Assembly (NCBI GenBank): GCA_036274895.1
Contig: DASUEU010000028.1
Coordinates: forward strand, 8,640 to 72,639
Direction: 5' to 3'
Length of the DNA stretch: 64,000 nt
Source: CALMKX01 sp036274895
Lineage (GTDB): Bacteria; Acidobacteriota; Thermoanaerobaculia; Multivoradales; SZUA-115
Both the position numbers and the translations under genes were made by a program. How positions within the stretch are numbered: the stretch's first letter is position 1; each line of letters opens with the position of its first letter. This document shows, piece after piece, positions 30,914 through 39,408 of the stretch. Under the pieces are notes generated by a model. That model did no database searches. It was not told the origin of the DNA and was given only the letters and a program-made list of their open reading frames with translations.

Positions 30914-32485
30914 TCAGCCCATGTCCACGAAACGCACCATCTGCACCTCCGGCAGCTCGGCGAGCTGCCGCAGCACCCCCTCGGGCGGCGCGGAGTCGAG
31001 GTGCAGGACCGCCATCGCCCGGGCACTGTCATGGCGGGCGAGGTGGATTCCCGCGATGTTGACCCCGGCCTGGCCGAGGAAGGTACCGAGCTTGCCCACC
31101 ACTCCGGGTACGTCCTGGTTGCGCAGCCAGAGGATCCGGCCCTCGGGCCGGAACTCGAGCTGGAAGCCGTCGATCGACACCACGCGGGGATCGCGATCGC
31201 CCACCAGGGCCCCGGCCAGCTCGATCGCCGTGTTGGCCCCGGCGAGCGCCACCCGCACCAGCTGCGGATAGTCCGCCGCGACGCTGTGCGCCGAGACGAC
31301 CACCGCGATGCCGCGGTCCTTGGCCAGCCGCTCGGCGTTCACATAATTGACGCCCTCGGGCAGAAAAGGGGACAAGGCCCCTTTGAGGGCGGCCACCGCG
31401 AGCGCCGGGCGCAAGCCTTCGTCGATCCCCCAGAGGTCGACCTTGAGCTCGGTCAGGCTGCCGCCGGCGAGCGCGCTCGCCAGGCGCCCCAGCCGCTCGG
31501 CGAGCAGCAGGTAGGGCTCGCCGGCCGCGCCCGCGGGCCGGAAGGGCAGGTTCACCGCCGACACCGCCAGCGAGCCGGCGAGCGCCGCGATGAGCATGCG
31601 GGCGGTCTCCTGGGCGATGCGCTCCTGGGCTTCGTGGGTCTGGGCGCCGATGTGGGGGGTGGCCACCACCTTCGGGTGTTGGGCCAGGGCGAAGCTGGTG
31701 GGCGGCTCCTCGACAAACACGTCCACCCCGGCGCCGGCCAGGTGGCCGGCATCGAGCAGCTCGACCAGCGCGGCCTCGTCGACGATGCCGCCGCGGGCGC
31801 AGTTGATCAGGTAGGAGCCCGCCTTCATCTGGCGCAGGTTGTCGGCCGAAAGCAGGTTGCGGGTCTCGGGGGTGAAGGGGGTGTGGAGCGTGACGATGTC
31901 GGCCCGGGCGAGCAGCTCGGAAAGCTCGACCGGCTCGACGCCCAGCCGGCGGGCCACGGCCGAGTCGAGGTAGGGGTCGTGGGCGAGCACCTCAGCCTCG
32001 AAAGAACGGGCGCGGGCGGCAACTCCCTGGCCGATGCGGCCGAAACCGATCACCCCGACCGTCTTGCCAAACAGCTCGGAGCCGACGTAGCTCTTGCGGT
32101 CCCACTCGCCCCTCTTCATCGAGGCGTCCGCCGCCGGCACCTGGCGCAGCAGGGAGAGCAGCAGGGCGAAGGTGTGCTCGGTCGCGGAGATCAGGTTGGC
32201 GGTCGGGGCGTTGACCACCAGGATGCCCAGCTCGGTGGCGACCGGCACGTCGACGTTGTCGACGCCGATGCCCGCCCGGCCCACCACCTTCAAGCGGCGG
32301 CCGGCGCGCAGCAGGTCGGCGGTGACCTTGGTCGAGCTGCGCACGATCAGGGCTTCGTAGCCGGCGACGATCTCCGCCAAGCGGGGGCGCTCGTCGGCGG
32401 TGAGCACGTGGACCTCGGCGCCGGAAGCGGCCAACAGCGCCAGGCCGGATTCTTCGAGGGAGTCACAGACCAGGATCCGGTTCAT
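30914..32485 (-). CDS. serA: D-3-phosphoglycerate dehydrogenase
   Basis: A 523-residue long-type SerA. The NAD-binding motif VIGFGRIGQGVAARA, substrate helix GRAGIGVDNVDVPVA and catalytic region HIGAQTHEAQ are present, followed by the extra ASB domain and a C-terminal ACT domain (LWLRNQDVPGVVGKLGTFLG). It starts serine synthesis. The adjacent class V aminotransferase probably provides the next step. Confidence 0.96.
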   Translation of the reverse strand: MNRILVCDSLEESGLALLAASGAEVHVLTADERPRLAEIVAGYEALIVRSSTKVTADLLRAGRRLKVVGRAGIGVDNVDVPVATELGILVVNAPTANLISATEHTFALLLSLLRQVPAADASMKRGEWDRKSYVGSELFGKTVGVIGFGRIGQGVAARARSFEAEVLAHDPYLDSAVARRLGVEPVELSELLARADIVTLHTPFTPETRNLLSADNLRQMKAGSYLINCARGGIVDEAALVELLDAGHLAGAGVDVFVEEPPTSFALAQHPKVVATPHIGAQTHEAQERIAQETARMLIAALAGSLAVSAVNLPFRPAGAAGEPYLLLAERLGRLASALAGGSLTELKVDLWGIDEGLRPALAVAALKGALSPFLPEGVNYVNAERLAKDRGIAVVVSAHSVAADYPQLVRVALAGANTAIELAGALVGDRDPRVVSIDGFQLEFRPEGRILWLRNQDVPGVVGKLGTFLGQAGVNIAGIHLARHDSARAMAVLHLDSAPPEGVLRQLAELPEVQMVRFVDMG

Positions 32486-32510
32486 GGGGTGAGAGCCTCA
32501 GGGTAGGTGT

Positions 32511-33614
32511 TCAAGAGTCGAGGGCGGAGTCGAGGGCGGAGAAAAGGACGGCGAGGTCGGCGGGCTGGACCTCCCCCATGTGGCCGATGCGGAAGGTCGT
32601 TTCCTTCCACTCGCCATAGCCGCCGCCCAAGGTGAAGCCGTCCCCGGCCAAGCGGCGCACCAGCTCGGGAGCCGGGCGACCCGGGGGGGCGAGCAGGCAG
32701 GAGACCGTGGGCGAGGGAGGTCCGGAGCGCGAGGCGTAGGCGAGGCCCCGGCCCGCGGCCCAGAGCTCCGTGGCGCGGCGCAGGGCCCGGTGGCGCTCGA
32801 AGCGAGCCGGCAGCCCTTCGGACAGCAGCACCTCGAGCTGGCGTTCGAGGGCGAAGAAGAGGTTGACCGCCGGGGTGGTGATGGTGCTGCCCCCCTCGCG
32901 GTGGTTGGCGCGGTAGCGCAGCAGGTCGGTGTAGAAGCCGCGGTGCGGCACAGCCTGCGCCCGCTCGGCCGCTCGGTCGGAGAGGGTGAAGGCGACCAGG
33001 CCGGGCGGGGCCGCGATGGCCTTCTGCACCCCGGCGATCACCACGTCGAGGCCCAGCTCATCGGTGGCGACCGGCACGCCACCCAGCGAGGAGACAGTGT
33101 CCACCAAGAGCAGGGCGTCGCTCTCCTCCTGCACGGCGCGGGCGAGCTCGGGGAGGGGGTTGAGCACGCCGGTCGAGGTCTCGTTGTGGATCAGGGTGAC
33201 GGCGTCATAGCGCTTGCGGCGCAGGGCCGCGCGCACCAGATCGGGGTCCACGGCCTCGCCCCAGGGCACGGCGACGCGGTCGGCATCCTTGCCGACCATC
33301 TTCGAGACGGCGTGCCAGCGCTCGGAGAAGGAACCGTTGGTCAAGTTGAGCACCGACGAGGCGACGGTCGAGAGGACCGCGCTCTCCATCACCAGGGTCG
33401 AGCTGCCGGTGGCGAGATAGACGTCCCCCGCCGTGGCGAAGAGCGTCGCCAGGCCCTCGGTGACGGCCGCGTAAACCCGCTTGAACTCCGCCGAGCGATG
33501 CCCCAAGACCGGAGCGGTGAGCGCCTGCCTCACCTCGTCGAGGACGTAACTGGGACCGGGCAGGAAGAAGCGGATCGATTCCCTCTCGAGGGCCGGGAGG
33601 GGGGTGGAGCTCAT
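32511..33614 (-). CDS. Class V aminotransferase, probable phosphoserine or serine-pyruvate type
   Basis: A 367-residue PLP enzyme of the alanine-glyoxylate/serine-pyruvate aminotransferase group: FLPGPSYVLDEV, GHRSAEFKRVY, ATGSSTLVMESA, DTVSSLGGVPVATDELGLDVV and the Schiff-base Lys in AGVQKAIAAPPG. Coupling to serA suggests it converts phosphohydroxypyruvate to phosphoserine (SerC role); serine-glyoxylate activity is the alternative. It overlaps the upstream 153-residue gene by 4 bp. Confidence 0.88.
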   Translation of the reverse strand: MSSTPLPALERESIRFFLPGPSYVLDEVRQALTAPVLGHRSAEFKRVYAAVTEGLATLFATAGDVYLATGSSTLVMESAVLSTVASSVLNLTNGSFSERWHAVSKMVGKDADRVAVPWGEAVDPDLVRAALRRKRYDAVTLIHNETSTGVLNPLPELARAVQEESDALLLVDTVSSLGGVPVATDELGLDVVIAGVQKAIAAPPGLVAFTLSDRAAERAQAVPHRGFYTDLLRYRANHREGGSTITTPAVNLFFALERQLEVLLSEGLPARFERHRALRRATELWAAGRGLAYASRSGPPSPTVSCLLAPPGRPAPELVRRLAGDGFTLGGGYGEWKETTFRIGHMGEVQPADLAVLFSALDSALDS

Positions 33615-34072
33615 TGCCGCATTGTGGCATCGGGTCTGGAGGGGGTCAACGCCTTCTTCCGCAGGCGAGCCGCCAGCTCCGGAGCCGCAAGCCGCCCCTC
33701 CCCCAGCCGGTAGCCCTCGCCGTCCGGCACCAACTGCGGCGCTGCCGCGAGGCGCCCTTCGGGGTCGCGCAGGGCGGGGGCCGGGCCGGCCTGGACCAGC
33801 ACTAGGGCGCAGCCGTGGAAGTGCTCGCGCAGCAGATCTTCCAGCACGGGCAGGCCGCGCAGGCGCTTGACGGCCACGACCTCGCCGCCCGGGGCCACGC
33901 CGACGGAGCGCAAAACCCCTGCCTCGGCCGCAGCGGCGAGGTCCGGAGGGGCCGGTGCGCCCTCGCCGAGGCGCAGCCAGCCCACCCGCAGGCCCTCGGC
34001 CCTCGCCGCCTCGACCAGGGGCGTGAAGGCTTCCGGACCGGCCTCCACGCGGACCAGGTGCGGCCCCTTCAT
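33611..34072 (-). CDS. Hypothetical protein in the serA/namZ operon
   Basis: A 153-residue protein, no family recognised. It overlaps both neighbours by 4 bp (ATGA at 34069-34072 and 33611-33614), which strongly supports that it is translated. It opens with a strand-helix pattern (GPHLVRVEAGPEAFTPLVEAARAEG), has a central VAVKRLRGLPVLEDLLREHF and ends basic. No signal peptide, membrane helix or Cys pair is seen. An alpha/beta cytosolic protein is likely; function unknown. Confidence 0.7.
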   Translation of the reverse strand: MKGPHLVRVEAGPEAFTPLVEAARAEGLRVGWLRLGEGAPAPPDLAAAAEAGVLRSVGVAPGGEVVAVKRLRGLPVLEDLLREHFHGCALVLVQAGPAPALRDPEGRLAAAPQLVPDGEGYRLGEGRLAAPELAARLRKKALTPSRPDATMRQ

Positions 34073-35253
34073 CGCTCCGCCTCGGGGTAGAGCAGGATCT
34101 CGCGCCGCTCCTCGCGGAAGGCCGCTTCGTCCGCCCGCCAGCCCTCCGCCCGCTCCGCGAAGCCCTCCCCCGCCTCGATCGCCGCTCGGTAGGCCGGATC
34201 CCCGGTCAGCAGGTCGATGGCCGGCCGGTCGGCCACGAACTCGTAGGCCTCGGCCCGCCAGCCAAAGGCTTCCGGCGCCACCGCGCGAAAGGCCGCCAGC
34301 AGCTCGAGGCCGGCGCGGTAGGGGGCGAAGGCCGCCGGATCGGTGACCACCACCTCCACTCCCTCGCACAGGGCCCCGGCCCACTTCTGGAACTGGGGAC
34401 GGAACAAGGTGGGCAGGAAGGCCACGCCCGGCAGCTCTCGGCGTGCCAGCTCCCGGCACAGGGCGGGAGCGTCCACCCCCGGCGCTCCCACCAGGTGGAA
34501 GGGGCGGGTGGTGCCACGGCCTTCCGAGAGCGTGGTGGCCTCGACCAGGCAGCCTCCGGGGTAGATCTCGGCTGTCTCCGGGGTGGGCATGTTGGGCGAG
34601 GGGGCGACCCAGGGCCGGCCCAGCTGCCGCCAGCGCCGGCCTCGGCTCCAGCCTTCCATCGTGACCACCCGCCAGCCCTCAGGCCAGCCGCGGCGGCGGG
34701 CCTCCAGGGCCACGATCTCACCCAGGGTGAGGCCGTGGCGCACCGGCATCCGGAACGCCCCGACGAAGGACTCGAGCCCGGGCCGGGGCAGGTTGCCCTC
34801 GATCACCTCACCCCCCAGGGGGTTGGGACGATCGAGCACCCATACCTCGCAGCCGGCCGCCAGCGCCACCTCGGCGGCCCAGACGGCGGTGGCGGCGTAG
34901 GTGTAATAGCGGCTGCCCACGTCCTGGAGGTCGATCACCAGGAGGTCGAGGCCGGTCAAGGCCGCCGGGGATGGCTTCAGGGTGCTCGCGGAGTCGCCGT
35001 AGAGGCTCTGGGTGGCGAGTCCGGTCCACGGGTCCACACCCCCGGCCGCCGCGATCATGTCCTGCTCGACGCCGTAGAAGCCGTGCTCCGGGCCGAAGAG
35101 GCGGGCGGGCGCCGCCCCCGGCAGACCGGCGAGGGCGAGGTGGGCGGGCACCAGATTCCGGGTGAGGGAGGCGGCGTGGGCCAGCAGGCCACAGCGCCGG
35201 CCGGCCAAGGGGCCGGGGTCGGCGAGCAGCCGGTCGAGGCCGGTCGCGATCAC
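34069..35253 (-). CDS. Exo-beta-N-acetylmuramidase NamZ family (DUF1343)
   Basis: A 394-residue protein with the DUF1343 hallmarks: GLLAHAASLTRNLVPAH, LFGPEHGFYGVEQDM, SLYGDSASTLKPSP, VIDLQDVGSRYYTYA, VLDRPNPLGG, and PSPNMPTPETAEIYPGGCLVEATTLSEGRGTTRPF. NamZ releases N-acetylmuramic acid from peptidoglycan fragments. No signal peptide is apparent here, so it would act inside the cell in wall recycling, or a longer start exists. It overlaps moaC by 4 bp. Confidence 0.9.
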   Translation of the reverse strand: MIATGLDRLLADPGPLAGRRCGLLAHAASLTRNLVPAHLALAGLPGAAPARLFGPEHGFYGVEQDMIAAAGGVDPWTGLATQSLYGDSASTLKPSPAALTGLDLLVIDLQDVGSRYYTYAATAVWAAEVALAAGCEVWVLDRPNPLGGEVIEGNLPRPGLESFVGAFRMPVRHGLTLGEIVALEARRRGWPEGWRVVTMEGWSRGRRWRQLGRPWVAPSPNMPTPETAEIYPGGCLVEATTLSEGRGTTRPFHLVGAPGVDAPALCRELARRELPGVAFLPTLFRPQFQKWAGALCEGVEVVVTDPAAFAPYRAGLELLAAFRAVAPEAFGWRAEAYEFVADRPAIDLLTGDPAYRAAIEAGEGFAERAEGWRADEAAFREERREILLYPEAER

Positions 35254-35741
35254 GGCTCCTCCCGCCGGAACTCGCCCCGCACGCCCCCTGATTTGGCCTC
35301 GAGCCGCAGGTCGGTGATCACCGCCCCCTTCTCGACGGCCTTGACCATGTCGTAGAGGGCAAGGGCAGCGACGGCGCAGGCAGAGAGGGCCTCCATCTCG
35401 GCGCCGGTCTTGGCCGTCACCACCACGCGGGCGCGGATCCGCACGCCACCCTCATCGGGCTCGATGTCGACCTCCACCTGCTCCGGCGCCAGGGTGTGGG
35501 CCAGGGGGATCAGCTCGCCGGTACGCTTGGCCGCAGCGATGCCGGCCAGTCTCGCGACCGTGTTGGCGTCCCCCTTGGGCAGACGGGCCAGCGAGGCGAC
35601 CGTCTCCGGCGCGAGCAGCACCCGGCAAGTCGCCTCGGCCACTCGGCGCGTCACCGGCTTGGCCGAGACGTCGACCATGCGGGCGGTGCCTTGCTCGTCG
35701 AGGTGAGAGAAGGGCGTGTTGGGTCCGTCGGCGGGGCTCAC
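35250..35741 (-). CDS. moaC: Cyclic pyranopterin monophosphate synthase MoaC
   Basis: A 163-residue MoaC: MVDVSAKPVTRRVAEA, KGDANTVARLAGIAAAKRTGELIPLAHTL, VVTAKTGAEMEALSACAVAALALYDMVKAVEKG. It completes the first precursor of molybdenum cofactor. The start is GTG at 35741. No other moa gene lies in the window. It heads an overlapping operon running to ddl. Confidence 0.96.
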   Translation of the reverse strand: MSPADGPNTPFSHLDEQGTARMVDVSAKPVTRRVAEATCRVLLAPETVASLARLPKGDANTVARLAGIAAAKRTGELIPLAHTLAPEQVEVDIEPDEGGVRIRARVVVTAKTGAEMEALSACAVAALALYDMVKAVEKGAVITDLRLEAKSGGVRGEFRREEP

Positions 35742-35769
35742 GGGAGCGGCATGCTAGCATCCCGCCACC

Positions 35770-36525
35770 TTGGAGACAGGCCCTCTCGGCGTCGCGGTGA
35801 TCGTGCCCACCCTCGAAGAGGAGGGCCGGATCGGCCGCCTGGTGGCCTCGCTGGTCGGGGAGGCCGACGAGGTGATCGTCACCGACGGCGGCAGCCGCGA
35901 CGGCACGGCGCGCGAGGCCGAAGCGGCCGGCGCGCGGGTGGTGGTGGGGCCACCGGGCCGGGGCGGACAGCTCAACCGCGGCGCCGCCCGGGCGCGGTCG
36001 CCGATCCTGCTCTTCCTCCACGCCGACACCACCCTCCCCCCCGGCAGCCTCGGGAGGATCCGCGACGCCGTGGCCGCGGGAGCCATCGGTGGGGGTTTCA
36101 CCGTTCGCTTCGAGGGCAGGGGCTGGCGCTTCGCCCTCGGCTCCTGGCTGGCGAGCCGCCGGACCCGGCGTTACCGCCTGCCCCTGGGGGATCAGGCGCA
36201 GTTTGTGACCCGGCCTGCCTTCGAGGCGGTGGGCGGTTTTCCCGACTGGCCGATCCTCGAGGATCTGGAGTTCGCCCGGCGCCTGAGGAAGCAGGGGCTC
36301 GTGGCCATCCTCGAGCCCCCGGTTTCCACCTCGGCGCGCCGCTTCGTCGCCCAGGGTCCCGTGCGCACGGTGGCCCTGAACTGGGTGATCTTCGTGGGGT
36401 ACTACCTGGGGATCTCCCCCCACCGGCTCGCCCGGCTCTACCGCCCGGCGGGCGGACGGACGGAGCGGGATGAGGCGGTTCCGAGCCCGGCGGCGCCGGG
36501 TCGCTCGTCGGAGTCACTGCGCTAG
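35770..36525 (+). CDS. Family 2 glycosyltransferase, TIGR04283-like
   Basis: A 251-residue GT-A enzyme: AVIVPTLEEEGRIGRLVASL, EVIVTDGGSRDGTAREAEAAGARVV, RGGQLNRGAARARSPILLFLHADTTLP and DWPILEDLEFARRLRKQG. This set is typical of the small TIGR04283 (rSAM/selenodomain-associated) glycosyltransferases. A TTG at 35770 starts the frame; no ribosome site is obvious. It is divergent from moaC across a short gap. Confidence 0.85.
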   Translation: METGPLGVAVIVPTLEEEGRIGRLVASLVGEADEVIVTDGGSRDGTAREAEAAGARVVVGPPGRGGQLNRGAARARSPILLFLHADTTLPPGSLGRIRDAVAAGAIGGGFTVRFEGRGWRFALGSWLASRRTRRYRLPLGDQAQFVTRPAFEAVGGFPDWPILEDLEFARRLRKQGLVAILEPPVSTSARRFVAQGPVRTVALNWVIFVGYYLGISPHRLARLYRPAGGRTERDEAVPSPAAPGRSSESLR

Positions 36526-36526
36526 A

Positions 36527-36559
36527 AACCCCGCCGAGACCGGGGGCCGGGGCGGGGTT
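36527..36559. terminator. Hairpin between glycosyltransferase and HU genes
   Basis: AACCCCGCC pairs with GGCGGGGTT between two convergent genes. On the minus strand the stem is followed by TTTCTA, so it would serve the HU gene best. Confidence 0.55.
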
Positions 36560-36592
36560 CGACCGCGACGAAGGGGACGGGAAGGGTGCGAG

Positions 36593-36871
36593 CTAGTTCA
36601 GGGCGTCCTTCAGCTCCTTGCCGACCTTGAACCGGACGTTCTTGCTCGCGCTGATCTTGATCTTCTTGCCGGTGGCGGGGTTACGGCCCTCGCGCGCAGC
36701 GCGCTCGGAGATGGAGAAGGTGCCGAAGCCGGGCACCTGCACGCGGTCGCCGCTCTTCAGGCAGCCGCCGATGTAGGCGAAGACCGCGTCGACGATCTCT
36801 CCGGCCTGCTTCTTGGTGATGCCCTCGAACTCCGACGCTACGCTGTTGACGATATCCGTCTTTCCGGCCAT
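36593..36871 (-). CDS. hup: DNA-binding protein HU
   Basis: A 92-residue HU/IHF protein: KTDIVNSVASEFEGITKKQAGEIVDAVF, GDRVQVPGFGTFSISERAAREGRNPATGKKI and a C-terminal AFKVGKEL-like FKVGKELKDALN. Arm residues R and NP (GRNPATG) that insert between base pairs are present. It compacts and bends chromosomal DNA. It is monocistronic, with its own 3' hairpin. Confidence 0.96.
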   Translation of the reverse strand: MAGKTDIVNSVASEFEGITKKQAGEIVDAVFAYIGGCLKSGDRVQVPGFGTFSISERAAREGRNPATGKKIKISASKNVRFKVGKELKDALN

Positions 36872-37000
36872 GAAGTCCTCCTTCGTGCCTAAGTTCTATC
36901 TAAGTCTGCGGCAGGCGGCAGACGATACGGGAAGGGGCGATGGGTGTCAACTGGAATTCTATATCGCAAACCCGGTCCTGGCGCACAGACCTCAGAGTCT

Positions 37001-38401
37001 TCAAGGCGCCACCCGGCGGAGCGCCTGGACGGTGAAGCCATCGTGATCGCCCGCCGTTGGAATCCGCCACAGGCCCTCCCCCCGGACCCAGTCTACAGTG
37101 GGCTGGCCCAGCTGCTCGCTCAACGCCACCGGCTCGAAACCACTCCGGCGCTCGCGGAAACGGGCGATCACATCCTCGTTCTCCTCGCGCTCGAGGGAGC
37201 AGGTCACGGCGATCAGCAGGCCCTCGGGAGCGACCAGGTCGGCCACGCCGTCGAGCAGCCGCTGGCCGAGCTGCGCCAGGCGGCCGATCTCCCCCTCGCT
37301 GACCCGCCACTTCAGCTCGGGGTGCTTGCGGAACGTGCCGGTGCCCGAGCAGGGCAGATCGAGGATCACCCGGTCGAAAGACCCGGACAGGGCCGGCGCG
37401 CCGGCATCCGCGGCCAGCATCGGCACCTGCCGGCGCAGCCGCCCGAGGTTCTGGCGCAGGAGCGCCAGCCGGGCCGGCGAGATGTCCGCCGCGACCAGCT
37501 TGACCCGCGGCTCGAAGGCGAGCAACGCGAGGCTCTTGCCGCCCGGAGCGGCGGCGGCGTCGAGCACCCGCTCGCCGGGGCGGGGCGGCGGCACCAGGGC
37601 GGCGGCCTGGCCGGCCTCGTCCTGGATGTAGAAGTCACCACGCCGGAACGAGGGTGTGGTCAAAGGGTTGCCCGAGCGCACCACCAAGCCCAGGGGCGCG
37701 ACCCGCGAAGCCTCCACCTCGAGCCCGGCGTCGATCAGGTCCTCGGCCAGCAACTCGCGCCCGCCGCGGTCGCGGAAGGCCATCACGTGGAAGGGCTTGG
37801 GCTGGTTGTTGGCCAGGAGCAGGGCGCGGGTGGCCCGCGGACCCAGCCGCTCGAGGTAGCGCCGCACCAGGAACACTGGATGGGACAGCTCGACGGCCAG
37901 GCGGGTGGCCTCATCGCCCTCGGTGATCGGCCAATCGGTCAGCTCGGGGCTGCGGGCGATGCGGCGCAGCACGGCGTTGGTGAAGCTCGCACCGCCTCGG
38001 TGGGTCACCCTCGCTGCCTGGGACACCGCCTCGTGCACCACGGCGTGGGCCGGGACGCGGTCGAGGAAGAGCAGTTGGTAGGCCGCGATGCGCAGGGGCG
38101 CGAGCAGGGCCGGCTCGATCTGGGCGAGGGGCCGGCTCGAGGCCGCCGCCACGACGTGGTCGATGCGGCCCAGCCAGCGCAGGGTGCCGAGCACCAGCTC
38201 ACGAAGGAAGCCCTGGTCCTTGTCCTCGAAGCGACCGATGACGTCGGCGAGAAAGGTGTCGGCTGGCGCCAGGGAGGCCAATGTGCGCTCCACCACCCAG
38301 GCCGCGGCGGCCCGGGCATCGCCCATCGGCTCGCGGCGGGGGGGCGGGCGGCGGGTGGCCTCGAAGCCACGCGGGGTCGGTACGGCGGCGGCGCGCTTCA
38401 A
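37001..38401 (-). CDS. rsmB: 16S rRNA m5C967 methyltransferase RsmB
   Basis: About 466 residues. An N-terminal NusB-like helical domain (AAAAWVVERTLASLAPADTFLADVI onward) precedes a class I methyltransferase with VLDAAAAPGGKSLALL, DLPCSGTGTFRKHPELKW and AVTCSLEREENEDVI, the last two carrying the two catalytic Cys. A TTG at 38401 overlapping the fmt stop (TTGA) has GAGGT 9 bp upstream and is taken as start; ATG at 38326 is the alternative. The fmt-rsmB order is the classic arrangement. Confidence 0.93.
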   Translation of the reverse strand: MKRAAAVPTPRGFEATRRPPPRREPMGDARAAAAWVVERTLASLAPADTFLADVIGRFEDKDQGFLRELVLGTLRWLGRIDHVVAAASSRPLAQIEPALLAPLRIAAYQLLFLDRVPAHAVVHEAVSQAARVTHRGGASFTNAVLRRIARSPELTDWPITEGDEATRLAVELSHPVFLVRRYLERLGPRATRALLLANNQPKPFHVMAFRDRGGRELLAEDLIDAGLEVEASRVAPLGLVVRSGNPLTTPSFRRGDFYIQDEAGQAAALVPPPRPGERVLDAAAAPGGKSLALLAFEPRVKLVAADISPARLALLRQNLGRLRRQVPMLAADAGAPALSGSFDRVILDLPCSGTGTFRKHPELKWRVSEGEIGRLAQLGQRLLDGVADLVAPEGLLIAVTCSLEREENEDVIARFRERRSGFEPVALSEQLGQPTVDWVRGEGLWRIPTAGDHDGFTVQALRRVAP

Positions 38402-39351
38402 GGGACCGTGACCTCGAAGCGGGCGCCGGCCGCCAGTCGCTCGCCGCGGAAGAGCTCGGCTCCCGAGACCGCGCCCCGCCCGGGGCGCTGCAGCTGGGTG
38501 AGGGCCAGGGCCGTGCCCTCGCCACAAGCCACCACCAACGCCTCATTTTCGATGGCGATCACCGTGCCCGGCGCGCCCGCCCGGGGCGCCGCGACCCGAG
38601 CGGCGACGATCTTGACGGGCCGGCCGTCCAGCTGCGCCGTCAGACCCGGCCAGGGGGTGTAGGCGCGGAGGCGATCGAAGAGGCGGGAGGCCGGCAGCGT
38701 CCAATCGACCTGGCCGTCCTGGCGCGACAGCAGGCCGGCGAAGGTGACCTGGGCGGGGTTCTGCTCGCGAGCCACCAGAGCGCCTCGCTCGAGGCCGTCC
38801 ACCGTCTCGACCAGCAGCTGGGCGCCGAGCTCGGCGAGGCGGGCGGCGAGCTCGCCGGCAGTCTCTTGGGCGCCGATCGGCACCTCCCGGGAGAGCAGCA
38901 TCGGGCCAGCATCGAGCTCGAAGACCATCTGCATGGTGGTCACGCCGGTCACCGGGTCGCCGGCGGCGATCGCCGCCTGGATCGGCGCCGCCCCCCGCCA
39001 GCGCGGCAGCAGCGAGGCGTGGACGTTGACGCAGCCGAGCCGGGGGATGGCGAGCAGGCGCCGGGGGAAGATCTGGCCGAAGGCCACCACCACGGCGAGG
39101 TCCGGCGCGAGCTGCTCGAGCTGCTCGAGAAAGGCCGGATCCCGCACCTTCTCGGGCTGGGCCACGGCGAGGCCGTGCTCCCGCGCCCAGGTGGCCACCG
39201 GCGGCTCCGTGACCCTGCCTCCCCGGCCCACGGGGCGGGCCGGTTGGGTCACCACCAGCGACGGCGCCCGCCCCGCCGCCACCAGGGCCGCGAGGGTCGG
39301 GACCGCGAAGGCCGGGGTGCCGAAGAACGCGATCCGCCGGATCTCGGGCAT
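38398..39351 (-). CDS. fmt: Methionyl-tRNA formyltransferase
   Basis: A 317-residue Fmt: IAFFGTPAFAVPTLAALV, DLAVVVAFGQIFP, the formyl-transfer motif NVHASLLPRWRGAAPIQAAI, GVTTMQMVFELDAGPML, and a C-terminal oligonucleotide-binding-like domain from RLRAYTPWPGLTAQL. It formylates initiator Met-tRNA using formyl-THF. It lies 57 bp after ftsK and overlaps rsmB by 4 bp. Confidence 0.96.
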   Translation of the reverse strand: MPEIRRIAFFGTPAFAVPTLAALVAAGRAPSLVVTQPARPVGRGGRVTEPPVATWAREHGLAVAQPEKVRDPAFLEQLEQLAPDLAVVVAFGQIFPRRLLAIPRLGCVNVHASLLPRWRGAAPIQAAIAAGDPVTGVTTMQMVFELDAGPMLLSREVPIGAQETAGELAARLAELGAQLLVETVDGLERGALVAREQNPAQVTFAGLLSRQDGQVDWTLPASRLFDRLRAYTPWPGLTAQLDGRPVKIVAARVAAPRAGAPGTVIAIENEALVVACGEGTALALTQLQRPGRGAVSGAELFRGERLAAGARFEVTVP

Positions 39352-39408
39352 CCGGTCATGGTAGCAGAGCGTCTCGAGAGGGGATCGGAGGGGCGTGGCG
39401 CTGCGGGC

